A DNA stretch of 64,000 nucleotides from positions 620,001 to 684,000 of the forward strand of contig JAUZTG010000034.1 in NCBI GenBank assembly GCA_030734395.1. Reading direction: 5' to 3'. Source of the stretch: Sarocladium kiliense. Taxonomy: Eukaryota > Ascomycota > Sordariomycetes > Hypocreales > Sarocladiaceae. Positions 11,844 through 22,544 of the stretch are shown here, one piece after another. Numbering within the stretch: the stretch's first letter is position 1; each line of letters begins with the position of its first letter. The translations under genes were made by a program, and so were the position numbers. The notes beneath the pieces were generated by a model that saw only the letters and a list, made by a program, of their open reading frames with translations, searched no databases and was not told the origin of the DNA.

Positions 11844-12940
11844 TGTTCAAGGTCGAGTAAATCCAGTCATCCTTTCTTGCACAATACTTTGTTGGATCAC
11901 AATACCTCTTTCCCTTTTTTTTTTATTTGTTGTGTGTCGAGAATGGGGGCATTGTCAGGCTAGGGATTTCCTATGTTTTTAGTTCCCTGGCGTTTACGGC
12001 ATGTTTTTACTGGCATACCGGGGAAGCGAGCAAAATGATGTCGCTGTGTTTGGTTTTCTTCTGAGACTTACGTGCTCGTGCCTATGGCGGCAGATACTGT
12101 GTGGCAGATTAGTCCCTGGGAAGTGGACGACGTGGGTTGTGTTCATAGCGAGCCTCGTATGCAATCAATGAGGCGGTGGTCAGTGGTGTCTTAGTTGTTC
12201 AGCGGCTGTGGTGACAGGACACTGGCTATTTGCTGTATTCTAAGAACGAAACAACTTGTCTCTTCCTTCGAGAAGCTTGGGTTCGTGAACATGGTTGGGA
12301 ACTTTGTGATGAGTACGTTAACCAATTTTGTGTATCTTCCGCATATTTCTGCCCAAAGAAAGGGATTGATATTTACTAGACGAGTCTTAGCAACCGGAGA
12401 CTTAAGTTGATATGCATGGATGGCTTGGGATTAGGCTGCCTCATGACTCTATGCGGAAACACAAGAGATGATAGTACCTCGGATCATATGTCAAGCAGTA
12501 CTCAGGAAGAAAAGACCATCGAAGAATTACTAGAGATAGACTTAAGTACAGTAGGAATATTAAATATTAAAACAATAAAATAATGTATATGATAATAATT
12601 GTAAATGGTAAGTAAAATAGTAAGTAAAATAGTAAGTAAAATAGTAGATACAATAGTACGTAAGATAGCTATTAGGACAGAGACTGATAGAAGGGCTATC
12701 GATAATAGCTAGAATATCAATCGACTGAGTTTCGATTCTTGACCTAGGTACGAGAGGTAAAGTAAAGTATATCAGCAAACGCTCTTCACTGATTAATGCA
12801 TGCGATCAGTTCAGCTTCTTTATTGTTAAGCTAAAACGGAACGGAACATGTACCAGATCAAATCAAAGCAGTCCATGGCTGAGAAGAGCAAAGCAAATGG
12901 TCACGCTGTCAGATAGTTAGTGCATTTAATTGGTGCATCC
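11844..12940. other. Intergenic with AT-rich tandem repeat
   Basis: About 1.1 kb lies between convergent genes. The first part is probably the 3' UTR of the BAH-PHD gene, with a T run at about 11918. The AT-rich repeat at 12550-12670 is listed separately. No supported gene. Confidence 0.4.
12550..12670. repeat. AT-rich minisatellite, unit close to AGTAAGTAAAAT
   Basis: Three near-perfect copies of a 12-bp unit (AGTAAGTAAAAT) stand in an AT-rich block that continues with diverged copies to about 12670. The reverse complement of the same unit type occurs at 24725-24925, and a third copy lies at 17310-17365. Confidence 0.75.
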
Positions 12941-15225
12941 CTAGTAATTGTTAAAGTTATAAGGCTCATACTCGACGCCAGCATTCACACTTTCATTTCT
13001 GCTTTTTCGATCCTTCACCACCTTTTCACGGACCGCCTTCGCCTCTTCCAGGTCCATCAAGAGATCACTATCCTCAAGGACCATCTTCTGCAACTCTGCC
13101 GGTAGTTTCGATAGCAGCTCGGAACTGAACCTTGTCTTTTCTTCCCACCAGTGTTGTTGCTGCGGGCCTACGATGGATGTCGAGATGATGGGGATTTTCG
13201 GATCGACAAGGTATAACGCCAGGATTTTGCAATAGCCTGGCCGAGTGGGGTCGATAAGTTTGAAGGGGCTGAAGCGATGCTGATATATGTTCGGAAAGAA
13301 GAGCGCGCGACCGCGAGGAGCCCGCACGCTTCCAATATTTTGAACGGTGCTACGGAGGTTGTTTATAGCGAATACCCGGTTGATTGGCTCCAAATCTCCC
13401 GGCTTGTAATTCAGTTCCCATCGGAGAATCTGCTTATTGCCTTTAGTCCGGAATTCCATATTACTATCGGTGACGTTATCGCTGTCATAATAGTATAAAG
13501 CCGTGGCGCAGATATGTTCATTGAATAAACCATCGATGTGCCATGCGCCGCCTTCATAGCTCGGGTTTTCCGGAGATAGGTGAATGTTGGAGAGCTTGAC
13601 GATAACCTGGATTTTGTCTGCAGAGTTAAAAAACTCGGAGGAGCGAACTTCAGCGGAAGTGAAACTCGACCGCAGGAGCTCGGGATCGGGTTCTGGGACA
13701 TAAGGCATGTGTGTCCGTGTGAACCACTCAAGATCCTTCTCTCTGCGCGGACTCATGATGATCTTAGACGTCTCTGGATCTTTCTCATCCGGGTGTTCGT
13801 CCCTATCACGCTCCTCAGGTCCAATTGGACGATTATATGGGGAGCATTTCCAATAGGTATCACAGATATCTTCCGTAGTGCAGTTCCGTACCGCATCCAT
13901 CGTCTCGATTCGGAGGGGATGCCCCCTCAAGGGCCAATGATACACAACGTCCCACGCAGGGAGGGACTTTTCGATAAACTTTTCGATGATAGGGTATAGC
14001 TTGGCGTGATGAATCGGGTGCAGGTTGTTGATGTAGCTGTTGATAGACGCCTTGCCCTCCGGAGTAATGTTGACCTCGCAAGGCAGCCATTGAACGGAGT
14101 TCGAATGATTGACGCTCGCAGTCTCAATAACGAGAGGCTTCAATATAGGTACGCCGGTACCACTGTAGTCGAGAGCATCTTTGACGCCAATTCGTCTACC
14201 CGGAACAAATCGGGTTTTGCCGTAGAGTAAGGGCCAGAGGGATGGATCAACAAGATTGAGGATCTGATTGTCAGATTCCGGATCCCAGTCCTTTTCTTCT
14301 TCTGGAATATTTTCAAGAGGACGAACAGCATCCTTCAAAGCCTGGGCGAGATCATCCGTTAAGATAGTATCGGACTTGACGGCTGTTGCTGAGAAGTCCA
14401 TCACTGGAATAAGGCCTCTTGTCTCCTCATAGAACGATGCTTTTCCACGCAGCTCGTCGATAACCTAGGGTCCGATTAGAAACTCCAGTCGAGATGGTCT
14501 TGTAACTGCATAAAGCATCGAGGGGAGGGATTACGTACCGCATGAGACATTCCTGAGGTAAATTCAGCGTAAGGAAGGCCCGTCACGTCAGACCAGTTTA
14601 TCCCAAGCAGTTCCTGCTCCCAACCCTCACAAATCTCAGCATCTGCGCACTTGATCCACCACTCTTTCTCGTTCGTCAATTTCTCAACGGCACTGATCAT
14701 GCAAACCTCGCGATTAGTGAGCGTGCATGCCCTCCAGCTATCTGAGGATTCACCTAGGAGTATAGGGAAATGGGCATCGTCTCCGCTCTCGCTTTTGGGT
14801 AAAAAGCCCAGCTCCAAACCAAGACCAGGTAGATGAGGAATACTATTCGTCGTGAGCTGGAGGGCCTTTGACGAAGGAAAGGGTTAGTATCGGTTAAAAG
14901 AAAAAAAGGGACTAGATCGCTAAATTTGCATAGTTCGTGGCCTGATTATTCTTTAACGTGGGAAGTTAAATGGGCTTACCTCGAGGCGAGCGTTGAAGAT
15001 CTCTACGTTGATAACCTCTGTGATCTGAGCGGCACGACGTAGCTCCCACGCATCAGGAACATTTTCGCTGGACAGCAGCATGCACATAAATTGCACCGTC
15101 ATCCGCCCCCGAACACCGCCTACAAAATAATCAACAATCCCGCGGATCTGCTTGTCCGTGACCTGTGTGTCCAAGTCTTGCCATCGTGCGATGAGGCGAT
15201 CGCGAACCTCAAAACTGGTCGCCAT
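12941..15225 (-). CDS. DUF4246 family protein, putative Fe(II)/2-oxoglutarate oxygenase
   Basis: Exons 15225-14980, 14865-14539 and 14464-12941 give about 698 residues. All three junctions keep frame with GTAAGC/AAAG and GTACGT/CTAG sites. The core matches the fungal DUF4246 family: VKSDTILTDDL, PSLWPLLYG and the stretch SYINNLHP. The segment His500-x-Asp502 followed by His587 and Arg599 fits the metal- and co-substrate-binding layout of 2-oxoglutarate oxygenases; I infer this activity. The substrate is unknown. Many fungi carry several diverged DUF4246 copies, often near accessory genes; here an EthD gene lies upstream on the other strand. Confidence 0.88.
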
Positions 15226-16472
15226 GACGAGGGAGTGGGACCAGCACAGCTCGTGGTGCACCCTCCAGTCCGCGAACGGTGCGACTCAACCGCAAGCAAT
15301 CACAGAGGGATGGAATAGCGAGAAGCTTGGCCTTGGACGAATGAGAAAGTGAGGTTGTGCTCAAGAGCTGCTTCTCGTGGAAAAGATGTGTAGAGACAAG
15401 CCCCTCAAATCTGCCTTGCGAATGTGGGGTGGATAATTCGCGGTGCTCAGACCAGATTGCAGGCAGTCTCTTATCCAAAGCCCCTTCTGGGAAGGACATG
15501 AACAAAGTAAGGCCAGTGGAAGGGCGCTTCTTCAACTTGCAAAGATTGGGAGCAATCGGGTTTGTGGTTCCTTGTTCTGCGTTTCTTGACCGCATGGTCA
15601 TCTGCTGGATAGCTTACTCTGAACATGTGGATGAAGCCGAGCTGTCGTACATTCCGAAGTCTTCCCCTCTAACTGAGTACTGCCGGGACTACGAAAAGAC
15701 CTTTATGGATAGTCAGTCTTTCCTACGAGGGTCACGGACAAGCATATGAAAACTACGCGCTGGCGATTGTGCGCCCAGACTAACATGTAAGCTGAATTGG
15801 CAACTTTGACGCTGTATGGGACGCAGAGAGATTTCTTCGCTCACGTATTAAATGTCCAGACAACCATCTGGAAAGAAGTAACGGTGAGTTGTATAATCAA
15901 ATCGTATGGTCATGTCAGCAGTTATGACACTTGATAAAGATCACCAGAAAGTCTGCTTAAAGTACCAGAGCGGGGATACAAAGCGCGACAACACAAGGTA
16001 ATAAGCTACTGTCCGAGAGTCGGGGTCCAATTGACCGAAGGAAATGCCCCTCTTCAGGATTCAAACCTCCGATTACCTAATATATGTCTCGATGAATACA
16101 TTTAGTCGCGGGACCGTAGAGAAGACGCGCGAGCAAATAAGCAGTGCGCGTAGGGTAAAGATGGCACGGAATTCCCGTATGTTTTCGGGAGTTCCGGACA
16201 TCTCAGGCCAGGAGTATGCCTCGGTGTTCTAAATTCAGCTCATGGACTCTGCGATGCAGCGAGTGCCCTCTAGTATAGCAAATAGGGTTCAGAGGTTGTG
16301 ACTAAATAAAAGGAAGCCTGGCCACTCGCGACACCTGAGCCGAATCGTTTTCTTCTTGGATCTCAGTACGCAACCGTCGACATCTAGTTCTTCCACTCCC
16401 TAGACATTTTCTCTTCACCTCTTCCGTCTTCCTGCCCTCTCGAAGTATATAGCATTGCTATATATACGAACC
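15226..16472. other. Intergenic, divergent promoter region
   Basis: About 1.25 kb separates the start codons of the DUF4246 and EthD genes. A 130-codon open frame on the plus strand (15357-15749) has no family motif and no good start context. An A/T-rich ACTAAATAAAAGG lies about 170 bp before the EthD start and could act in transcription initiation. Confidence 0.35.
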
Positions 16473-17243
16473 ATGGCCTTTTCCGTCAAGCAAGTCGCAA
16501 CTATCCGCCGGCGCGCCAATATGACCAGGCGCGAATTCCACGACTACCATTTCCAAGTGCACGGCGCCTTGTCTACGGGTCCCACTCTCGAGGAGACACC
16601 AGGGGCGTACTATCAGACGCATTTCTTCGACAGCGCGTACCAATCCTCCTCATCGAAGGAGCCAGGCTACTTCGGCCACGATGACATGACTGAGCTCTAC
16701 TACAAGGATCTCGCTCATGTCGGCCACGTCTTTGGCAGCGAATATGTCAAGACCAAAGTAGGTCCCGACGGACGCAACTTCAGTGATATGGCGTCTGCCA
16801 TGTCCATGTTCTCACGGGAAGAGATTATCCACGGTCCCGCTGATGTGCCTGGAGAAGGTCTTGTAGCCAAATACCATATCCAGGGCAATGGGCAGCCAGA
16901 CGATGGAACTTCTCTGGCATCCGATCTCAGGAGCTCTATTGTGTCAAACTTTGCGCCTCTGGCTAAAGGCATCACTCTTGATATCAGAGTCCCCGACACC
17001 TTGGATATTCTCAAATATTTCGGCGTGCAGGCTGCACCCAACATGTCCCTCATCGTCACGGTCTACCTCAAAGACCGGGAGAATTCGATAACGGCATTTC
17101 GCAGGGCGCAAAGGGAGTTTGAGGACAATGTGGGAGAGAAAACTGTCAAGGATGTAGCCTTTGTTTGTTTTGGGAAAAGAGCTCTCGTTTTTGACCATAC
17201 CCGCAATATCCCTTTCGACAGGAGTCGCCAGCCCATTCTGTAG
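16473..17243 (+). CDS. EthD-domain protein
   Basis: A single exon encodes about 256 residues. The frame extends upstream only through a TTG codon, so the ATG at 16473 (ACCATGGCC context) is taken as the start. The N-terminus (VKQVATIRRRANMTRREFHDYHFQVHG) is the typical opening of EthD proteins, small ferredoxin-like dimeric barrels. In fungi they act as dehydratases or accessory enzymes near polyketide or aromatic catabolic genes. The gene is convergent with a decaying phytanoyl-CoA dioxygenase gene and close to a Zn2Cys6 regulator, which suggests a former metabolic gene group. No substrate can be given. Confidence 0.85.
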   Translation: MAFSVKQVATIRRRANMTRREFHDYHFQVHGALSTGPTLEETPGAYYQTHFFDSAYQSSSSKEPGYFGHDDMTELYYKDLAHVGHVFGSEYVKTKVGPDGRNFSDMASAMSMFSREEIIHGPADVPGEGLVAKYHIQGNGQPDDGTSLASDLRSSIVSNFAPLAKGITLDIRVPDTLDILKYFGVQAAPNMSLIVTVYLKDRENSITAFRRAQREFEDNVGEKTVKDVAFVCFGKRALVFDHTRNIPFDRSRQPIL

Positions 17244-17290
17244 TACAATGCAGCACTATATGGAAAGATATGTCGAGTCATTGTTCTAAT

Positions 17291-18759
17291 CTAGCCTGCC
17301 CAGATCATTACAATAGTGAGTAAAATGGGAAATAGAATAGCAAGTAAGATAGGAGTAGAATAATGATTCGACTGCGCGATGCCTCGGTTAACGAAGTCAA
17401 TTGGATGCTGGTGGTCCCCAACATAGCCACAGCCACCAACCGATTTGTCTTTATTCACAGAGGCATTAGAATTTCCAAAGACGAAAGAAGGGAGACTTGA
17501 CTTACACCATCCTGCAACCTTCAATATGTCCTCCGGGAGCGACCTCACAACATCGAAAGGGGTAGACCAGGCTTCGTCCTGGTCAGGGCGGTAGTAGTCA
17601 CGTTGCCTGGAATTTGCTCAGGAAAGTCGTCCTATCCTCGAAATATAAATGAGATCTATCAATCATACCCAAAGCACCCAAAGATTGTGCGGACAACGTC
17701 AGCGTCGGTCGGTTTGCAGATGTTTTCGCCAGCAGCATGGCACGTAGCTGTGTGGAAAATATTTAGCCACAATCAGGACGTGAAGGACAAGGAAACCTTT
17801 ACATCCGAGAGTAAATAGTGCAGAACCTGGGGCCATCTCAGCGTAACAGCACTCTTCCTTCTTCGGGATTCGGTCGGGCCCCCAAAGATGGCTTCCTGGG
17901 ATAACTGCCGTAGCCTTTTACGTTATACTGCTGTCAGCGATGGCAGTCAGACAACCTCAAGTTCAAAAAGCTTCTTACGCCGTTCTTGAAGGTAGAATTT
18001 GTTCCTGCGATGAGACACCCGAGCATAGGTGTGAATAGAGAATTGGTAGGGTCAGGTCGTGTTTGGAACTTGATTTGATACTCTATTCCACTCAACATCA
18101 GCAATCTATTTCACCTTAGACGTCAATGTCTGCATTGAGTACCTGGTGGAACATACACGATGAAGAGGCTGTGGTTGGGCACCAGGCGCGAGCCGCAGAG
18201 CTGCAGTAGAGGCTAGCATGTAGCCGCTTTTCTGACGGATCAGCTCATCACCTGTGTATGCAAAGAACTCGTCGCTACCAAGATTATCATCAATCAAAGA
18301 ACCCTATAACGTCAATTTGTGTCATACCTGAGGAAGCGATCCATAATGCCCTTCCAGACGTCATGTCGCATGGTCTTGATGATGAGGTCCGGCATCTTGC
18401 CCAAGAGTCCCTATGCCTACGTCAGTCACCATGCTTTACTCAATCCAAGCAGGTTGAAACACACGTAGACGCGTTGCGTTCCCCCTGGGAAGAAGTTGCT
18501 GCCCATCTATTTCTGCGTCGTCTTGTCCATCTGGAACCTCTTACGACGAGCGAAGAGTTCATCAACTAAATCACACTTTGGTGGGTTCTGTAGATTTATG
18601 TGCGGAGTGCAAAGCATCCTTACCATCACTCATTGCCTTCTCGATAACATCTCGAGGCAGAAACTTAGCGACGATGACACCTCCGTCTCGCTCAATAATT
18701 GAGTTGATCTCGTCCAGAGACGATGAGGCGTCGAGGGTGACTAGAGCAGACGGAGCCAT
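17291..18759 (-). pseudogene. Phytanoyl-CoA dioxygenase family gene, apparently disrupted
   Basis: Spliced by eye, the minus strand reads as a PhyH-family protein through at least eight exons: MAPSALVTLDASSS at 18759; SNFFPGGTQRV near 18480; GKMPDLIIKTMRHDVW; PGAQPQPLHR; CLIAGTNSTFKNG; IPGSHLWGPD; AAGENICKPTDAD; DEAWSTPFDVVRSLPEDILK; and GGCGYVGDHQHPIDFV near 17400. Most junctions have good GT..AG signals. However, an in-frame TAG sits at 18507-18509, just before MGSNFF, and no in-frame intron removes it. The segment after LHR (about 18060-18160), where the iron-binding His-x-Asp should complete, cannot be read without a stop. The last exon runs into an AT-rich repeat. I infer a recent pseudogene. 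Confidence 0.72.
17310..17365. repeat. AT-rich repeat copy overlapping the dioxygenase 3' end
   Basis: The plus strand reads AGTGAGTAAAATGGGAAATA and continues with AGAATAGCAAGTAAGATAGG, clear relatives of the units at 12550-12670 and, inverted, at 24725-24925. It lies inside the last open frame of the dioxygenase pseudogene and would encode a hydrophobic C-terminal tail. Confidence 0.65.
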
Positions 18760-19014
18760 TGTGTATATGTCCAGCAAATACTCAGAACTCTAGCTTCAGC
18801 CGCGAACCGTTGCTAGACGTGGAGCGTCCATCTAGCACGAGCCGTACCTCTTATATTTTCCTGGTTTTCCTGCGATGTCGGACGCGGACGCATAGGATGA
18901 CTCAATGTTGCATGTTCAGGAGCTTGAATTAGACAGATCGAAAGCATGAAGCATCTAGTTCATCTCTTATTGTATGTCCGACATGCCAGCATCGTATCAA
19001 TAAGCGGGTCACTC

Positions 19015-19129
19015 TTATTCGCAAGTATCCTGGGGCCGTGGCTTGCAGTGACAACGTGGCTGCTGCCCCACATCGGACCTTGCGCTTGGCGCAGGGGATG
19101 CAACTGGCTGATGCATTACCTGAACGCAT
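19015..19129 (-). pseudogene. Relic of a Zn2Cys6 DNA-binding domain
   Basis: The minus strand from an ATG at 19129 reads SCIPCAKRKVRCG, the first half of a Zn2Cys6 cluster (C-x2-C-x6-C). The frame then loses the pattern. Dropping one base from the four-base G run at 19066-19069 would give a further C-x-C and a final Cys before a TAA at 19015. No regulator body follows. This looks like the remains of a second regulator beside the one at 19607-21277. Spacing of the last cysteines is imperfect even after the correction. Confidence 0.45.
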
Positions 19130-19137
19130 AGCTATTA

Positions 19138-19300
19138 TAGCCACTATTATGATTCATATTTGGCAACTATTCTAGTTGCTATTGCCATCAATATTCTAGC
19201 CGCTATTATGAGTCCTATTTGGCCACTATTCTAGTTGTTATTTTCATCAAGGTTTTAGCCGTGTTCATGGTCGCTATCTTTGTTGCTATCATGGCTGTAA
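19138..19300. repeat. 59-bp imperfect tandem repeat
   Basis: Successive units start at 19138 and 19197, with a diverged third at 19256. Each begins TAGCC and the first two contain TATTTGGC and ACTATTCTAGTTG; unit length is 59 bp. The block is AT-rich and lies between the two broken genes. Confidence 0.7.
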
Positions 19301-19606
19301 GCATCCGAACTAATTCTATGTAGCTCTACATATCAGGGATAACAATAATGACATGTTCGTCAGTGGCCACTGAGTGTGTGCTGCAGGCGTCGTACTTAGA
19401 GGTGGATCCCGCGGTCCTCCAAAATCGACGCCATCGTGATCGTCATTTAGCCTGCTCTTGTCTCCCTCCAACCTATCACTAGCTCCTTCGACTTCTGCTG
19501 CACTTTCCTATTCGTCTACTACACTGTAACGTGAACACCGTGACTCATATTATGACGTTACTGTATCGCGTGCAAAATACACTAAATAACTAAAGACAGA
19601 GGCCCT
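19301..19606. other. Intergenic, no supported gene
   Basis: About 300 bp between the tandem repeat and the 3' end of the regulator gene. It is partly AT-rich and shows no open frame of note. Confidence 0.35.
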
Positions 19607-21277
19607 CTAGGTATTCGGGATGTCTGCCAATCCCAGTGAATCCATCATCTGCGCCAGGTGCGGAACATCCCAAGGCAAGACACCCCTGGTAACTATGCCA
19701 CTCGCAGTAGCAACCATCATGGCCTCAAGAATATCTGCCAGCTCCTGGCTATCCCAAATGCCCTCTCTTCTGTAAAACGATCGAAGGAGCAGGATACAGC
19801 GGCGTTGTGTGCCTTGGTCGGCGCTGCATACGCACGCCATGGCGATGCAAAGAATCAGACTGCCGTCAAAGGCAAAGATGGCCGTTCGTTGAAAAGCACT
19901 GTGTTGAACGAGGGCCTCAGCTCTGTCGATGATGCTTCTGAGATCTTCCTCCTTGTAGTCCCTCCATTCAGTGCAGTTGAGCCAGCCTGTCCAGAGTGCC
20001 TGGTCAACGGCTGAAGTTTTGGTGCGAAGAAGATCCCTTGGCGTCGCCTTCATCTGATCAAGAGATCTGCAGAAAAGGTCAAAAGATGTAGACCAGTGAT
20101 GAAATCGTGTCCTCAGTGATGAGAAGGGCATGCTCATAACCTGTGGTGACTTGAGAGCTGGCAAGAATTGCCGCTGCTTCCCACTATAGCCGTATCGGGC
20201 ATAAGCACGGATCTTGCACTGTATAACAGACGTGTTGGCTTCGAGAAGCTTTGTGATATCGTGGAGAGCCTGTTCTGCGTCGTTGACAGAGGTAAACGGT
20301 GCATACGGTGGGTGAGGTCCGACTTCAGTGGAGTACACGTTGAGGTCTGGCGCTACCATCTCTCGGATGTATCCCCATACATCATCTCCCAGTCCACAGA
20401 GTGTCTCGGAGTAGTCTCCCAGGAAATTTCCAGGGACAATTGATCCTCTTTGCTTGAGAAACGTGCAAGTGAGAAGGGCAGAACCAGCTTTCATATGGCG
20501 GAGTGATTCGGTATAGCGACCGAATAGATTCTCCAAGGTGATGAAGACGATGCAACACGTGAGTATGACCACGATTTCGCCTTCGTTCGCCTTCGTTCGC
20601 TGCCTGGATAGGCGTATTCAAGCGCCGGATGGCTTTGTTGTACTGCTCTAGAGACACCTTGGGCACGATCTGCACAGCAGCGTGCTCATTACGCTGGAGC
20701 TTGAAGACTTGATGTGCACCGCCAAGAGCACATAACGCATGTCGTACTGCGTCGTTGGAGTAGCTAAGAGGCGATACGTAGCTATGCCAGAATGTAGTGG
20801 GACTCAGAACTGTCTCTAGGTCTTCCGTGATGCATGTTGTGGCGTGATAGTACAGTTCCTGGCAAGTCGTGTTGTCGATAGGGGCTGGGGATAAGCGGCA
20901 GTGTGAGAGTAAAATGTCCAAGTTCCTGTAGCTTCTCCAAAGGTTTTCCTAAGGTTCCATCTCGAGGTCTGAACCGGGACCCCAGAGCCCGAGATTTACG
21001 CTTCTGGGTGAGCTCGTAGCCATCGCAGGTGATGCATGCTGCAGCACACTTTCGACAGAATGGTTTGCGTTCATCGCATTTCAAATGGCGCTTTCTTTGA
21101 CTGAATCAGCTTTCACACAATCTAGAACTTCGAAACAGCTGCCAACATACTTGCTGGAGACATCTTAGCACGACGGTCTATGGCATAGTGAAACGGAGAA
21201 TGAACTTACCAAGTGATGCAGCCAGTCCGAACCCGCGGCGCACTCGCCCGAGTTGCCTTTTGTGGACCATCGCACAT
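19607..21277 (-). pseudogene. Zn2Cys6 transcription factor, frame broken by a 10-bp duplication
   Basis: The start at 21277 opens MCDGPQKATRASAPRVRTG and leads into a Zn2Cys6 cluster assembled from three exons: 21277-21210, a 3-nt exon 21153-21151, and an exon from 21094. Together they give C-I-T-C-K-K-R-H-L-K-C and the later cysteines. The body has a fungal-specific transcription factor region (about 20,920-19,607) ending with MMDSLGLADIPNT. Two defects are visible. A change of frame near 20,930-20,960 has only weak candidate splice sites. At 20581-20600 a directly repeated CTTCGTTCGC shifts frame by one; the protein-like reading continues only if one copy is removed. It probably once regulated the neighbouring oxidative genes. 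Confidence 0.75.
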
Positions 21278-22544
21278 GTGAGTGATGGCCGATGTAGGGC
21301 GGATCTTGTCAATGCGAAGCCATGCAGGCAGGCAGAACGAGATGTATGGGCTTGCACTATAACATCGTGGGTTTGGCTGAGGGTATTTCTAGGCAAGGTA
21401 GTGAACTGCGATGACCAGAAAGCGGGTGGGGTTTAACCGACGGCCGAAGCCTCTAGAGATACACTTAATGTTGGCTAGCTATCCGTAGGTACCTCAGGCA
21501 TGATGGCAGTAAGGAAGCCGTTTTGGCATTGGTTCCTGTGTCCGATCAAGCTACTTAGTTGGTATAACATGGCGCATCTACTCTTCACATTTTTCTAAGT
21601 CTATGAATCCCATCATGGACTTAAGTTCTGTATCCCGAACGTGGGCCTTGGGAGTCTTCCAAAAGTCCCTGCGTATCAATTCAAGTCACCCTATAGAGTT
21701 GCGCCATTTGACACCTGTAGATAGAGGCTGAATCATTGGGGGACTTCAAAGCAGCAATCGAACCAATTTCGATACGAGATACGACTCAAGAAACCCCGCT
21801 CACTGTTGCTCAACATCAGGCCCTTGTATACACATTGCATTCTCTTTTCATGATCACGCGCCTCATATCTATGGGTGAAGTCGGAAGCTCAACTAGCCCA
21901 AGCGCTGACGATTCCCACAAGGCGTGTGACATCACCCCCCTGGTCTCCCTCGAGGCGAGCTGCAACCACCACCACCTTTTGTTAGTAAGGTCGCATCACA
22001 TTACAATGACTGGTGGTGGTGTTCAGCCCAATCCATCTCCTTATCTTTTCCATCACGTCACACCCTCTGGTCTTCTTCTTTCAACCCTTCTCACCCTCCC
22101 TCTGCTCAGCCATCATCATCGCCAGCTTCTGCGAAAGCTCACAGCTCCCTCAACGCAGATCGTGACCCCCGGTTAGTGGAACCTAGAGTCCCACTGTCCC
22201 GCACGGCCAGTGGAGCCGCTGTGCCGTCGCCCGGAGGTACTTGCGCTGTAAGTTCCCGCTCTCACGGTAAAACCCGGCGTTCCCAACTCCCCTATCTCCG
22301 GGTGCAGGCATTGAGACGCCCTGTGCGAGTGCGCGAGCCTGGCTATGGCTGGGGTCGTTACGCAATGTTTCAGTTCATACGGATTAGGAAAGAAGGCAAG
22401 AAGTCAATTGATTTGAAATGCTGTCGGGATTGCTTTTCTACCCGCTGCCGCCCGGCACCTCTTTGCTGACCTAAACCTCGCCAGCTTCTCAAAGCTTCTT
22501 CCAACCACCGGTTATCTCCCCTCTGAAGCTGACATCATCTCACC
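21278..22544. other. Intergenic, promoter of the phosphate carrier
   Basis: About 1.27 kb lies between divergent genes. An open frame at 21736-22176 has a simple His/Leu/Ser-rich composition and no domain. C/T-rich stretches and GC-rich segments near 22180-22330 fit a promoter and leader. Confidence 0.35.

Noticed and set aside
15357..15749. 130-codon plus-strand frame between the DUF4246 and EthD genes
   Set aside because: No family resemblance and no splice partners; left as intergenic.
21736..22176. 146-codon open frame upstream of the phosphate carrier
   Set aside because: Simple Leu/His/Ser-rich composition and no motif; it lies in the promoter region.
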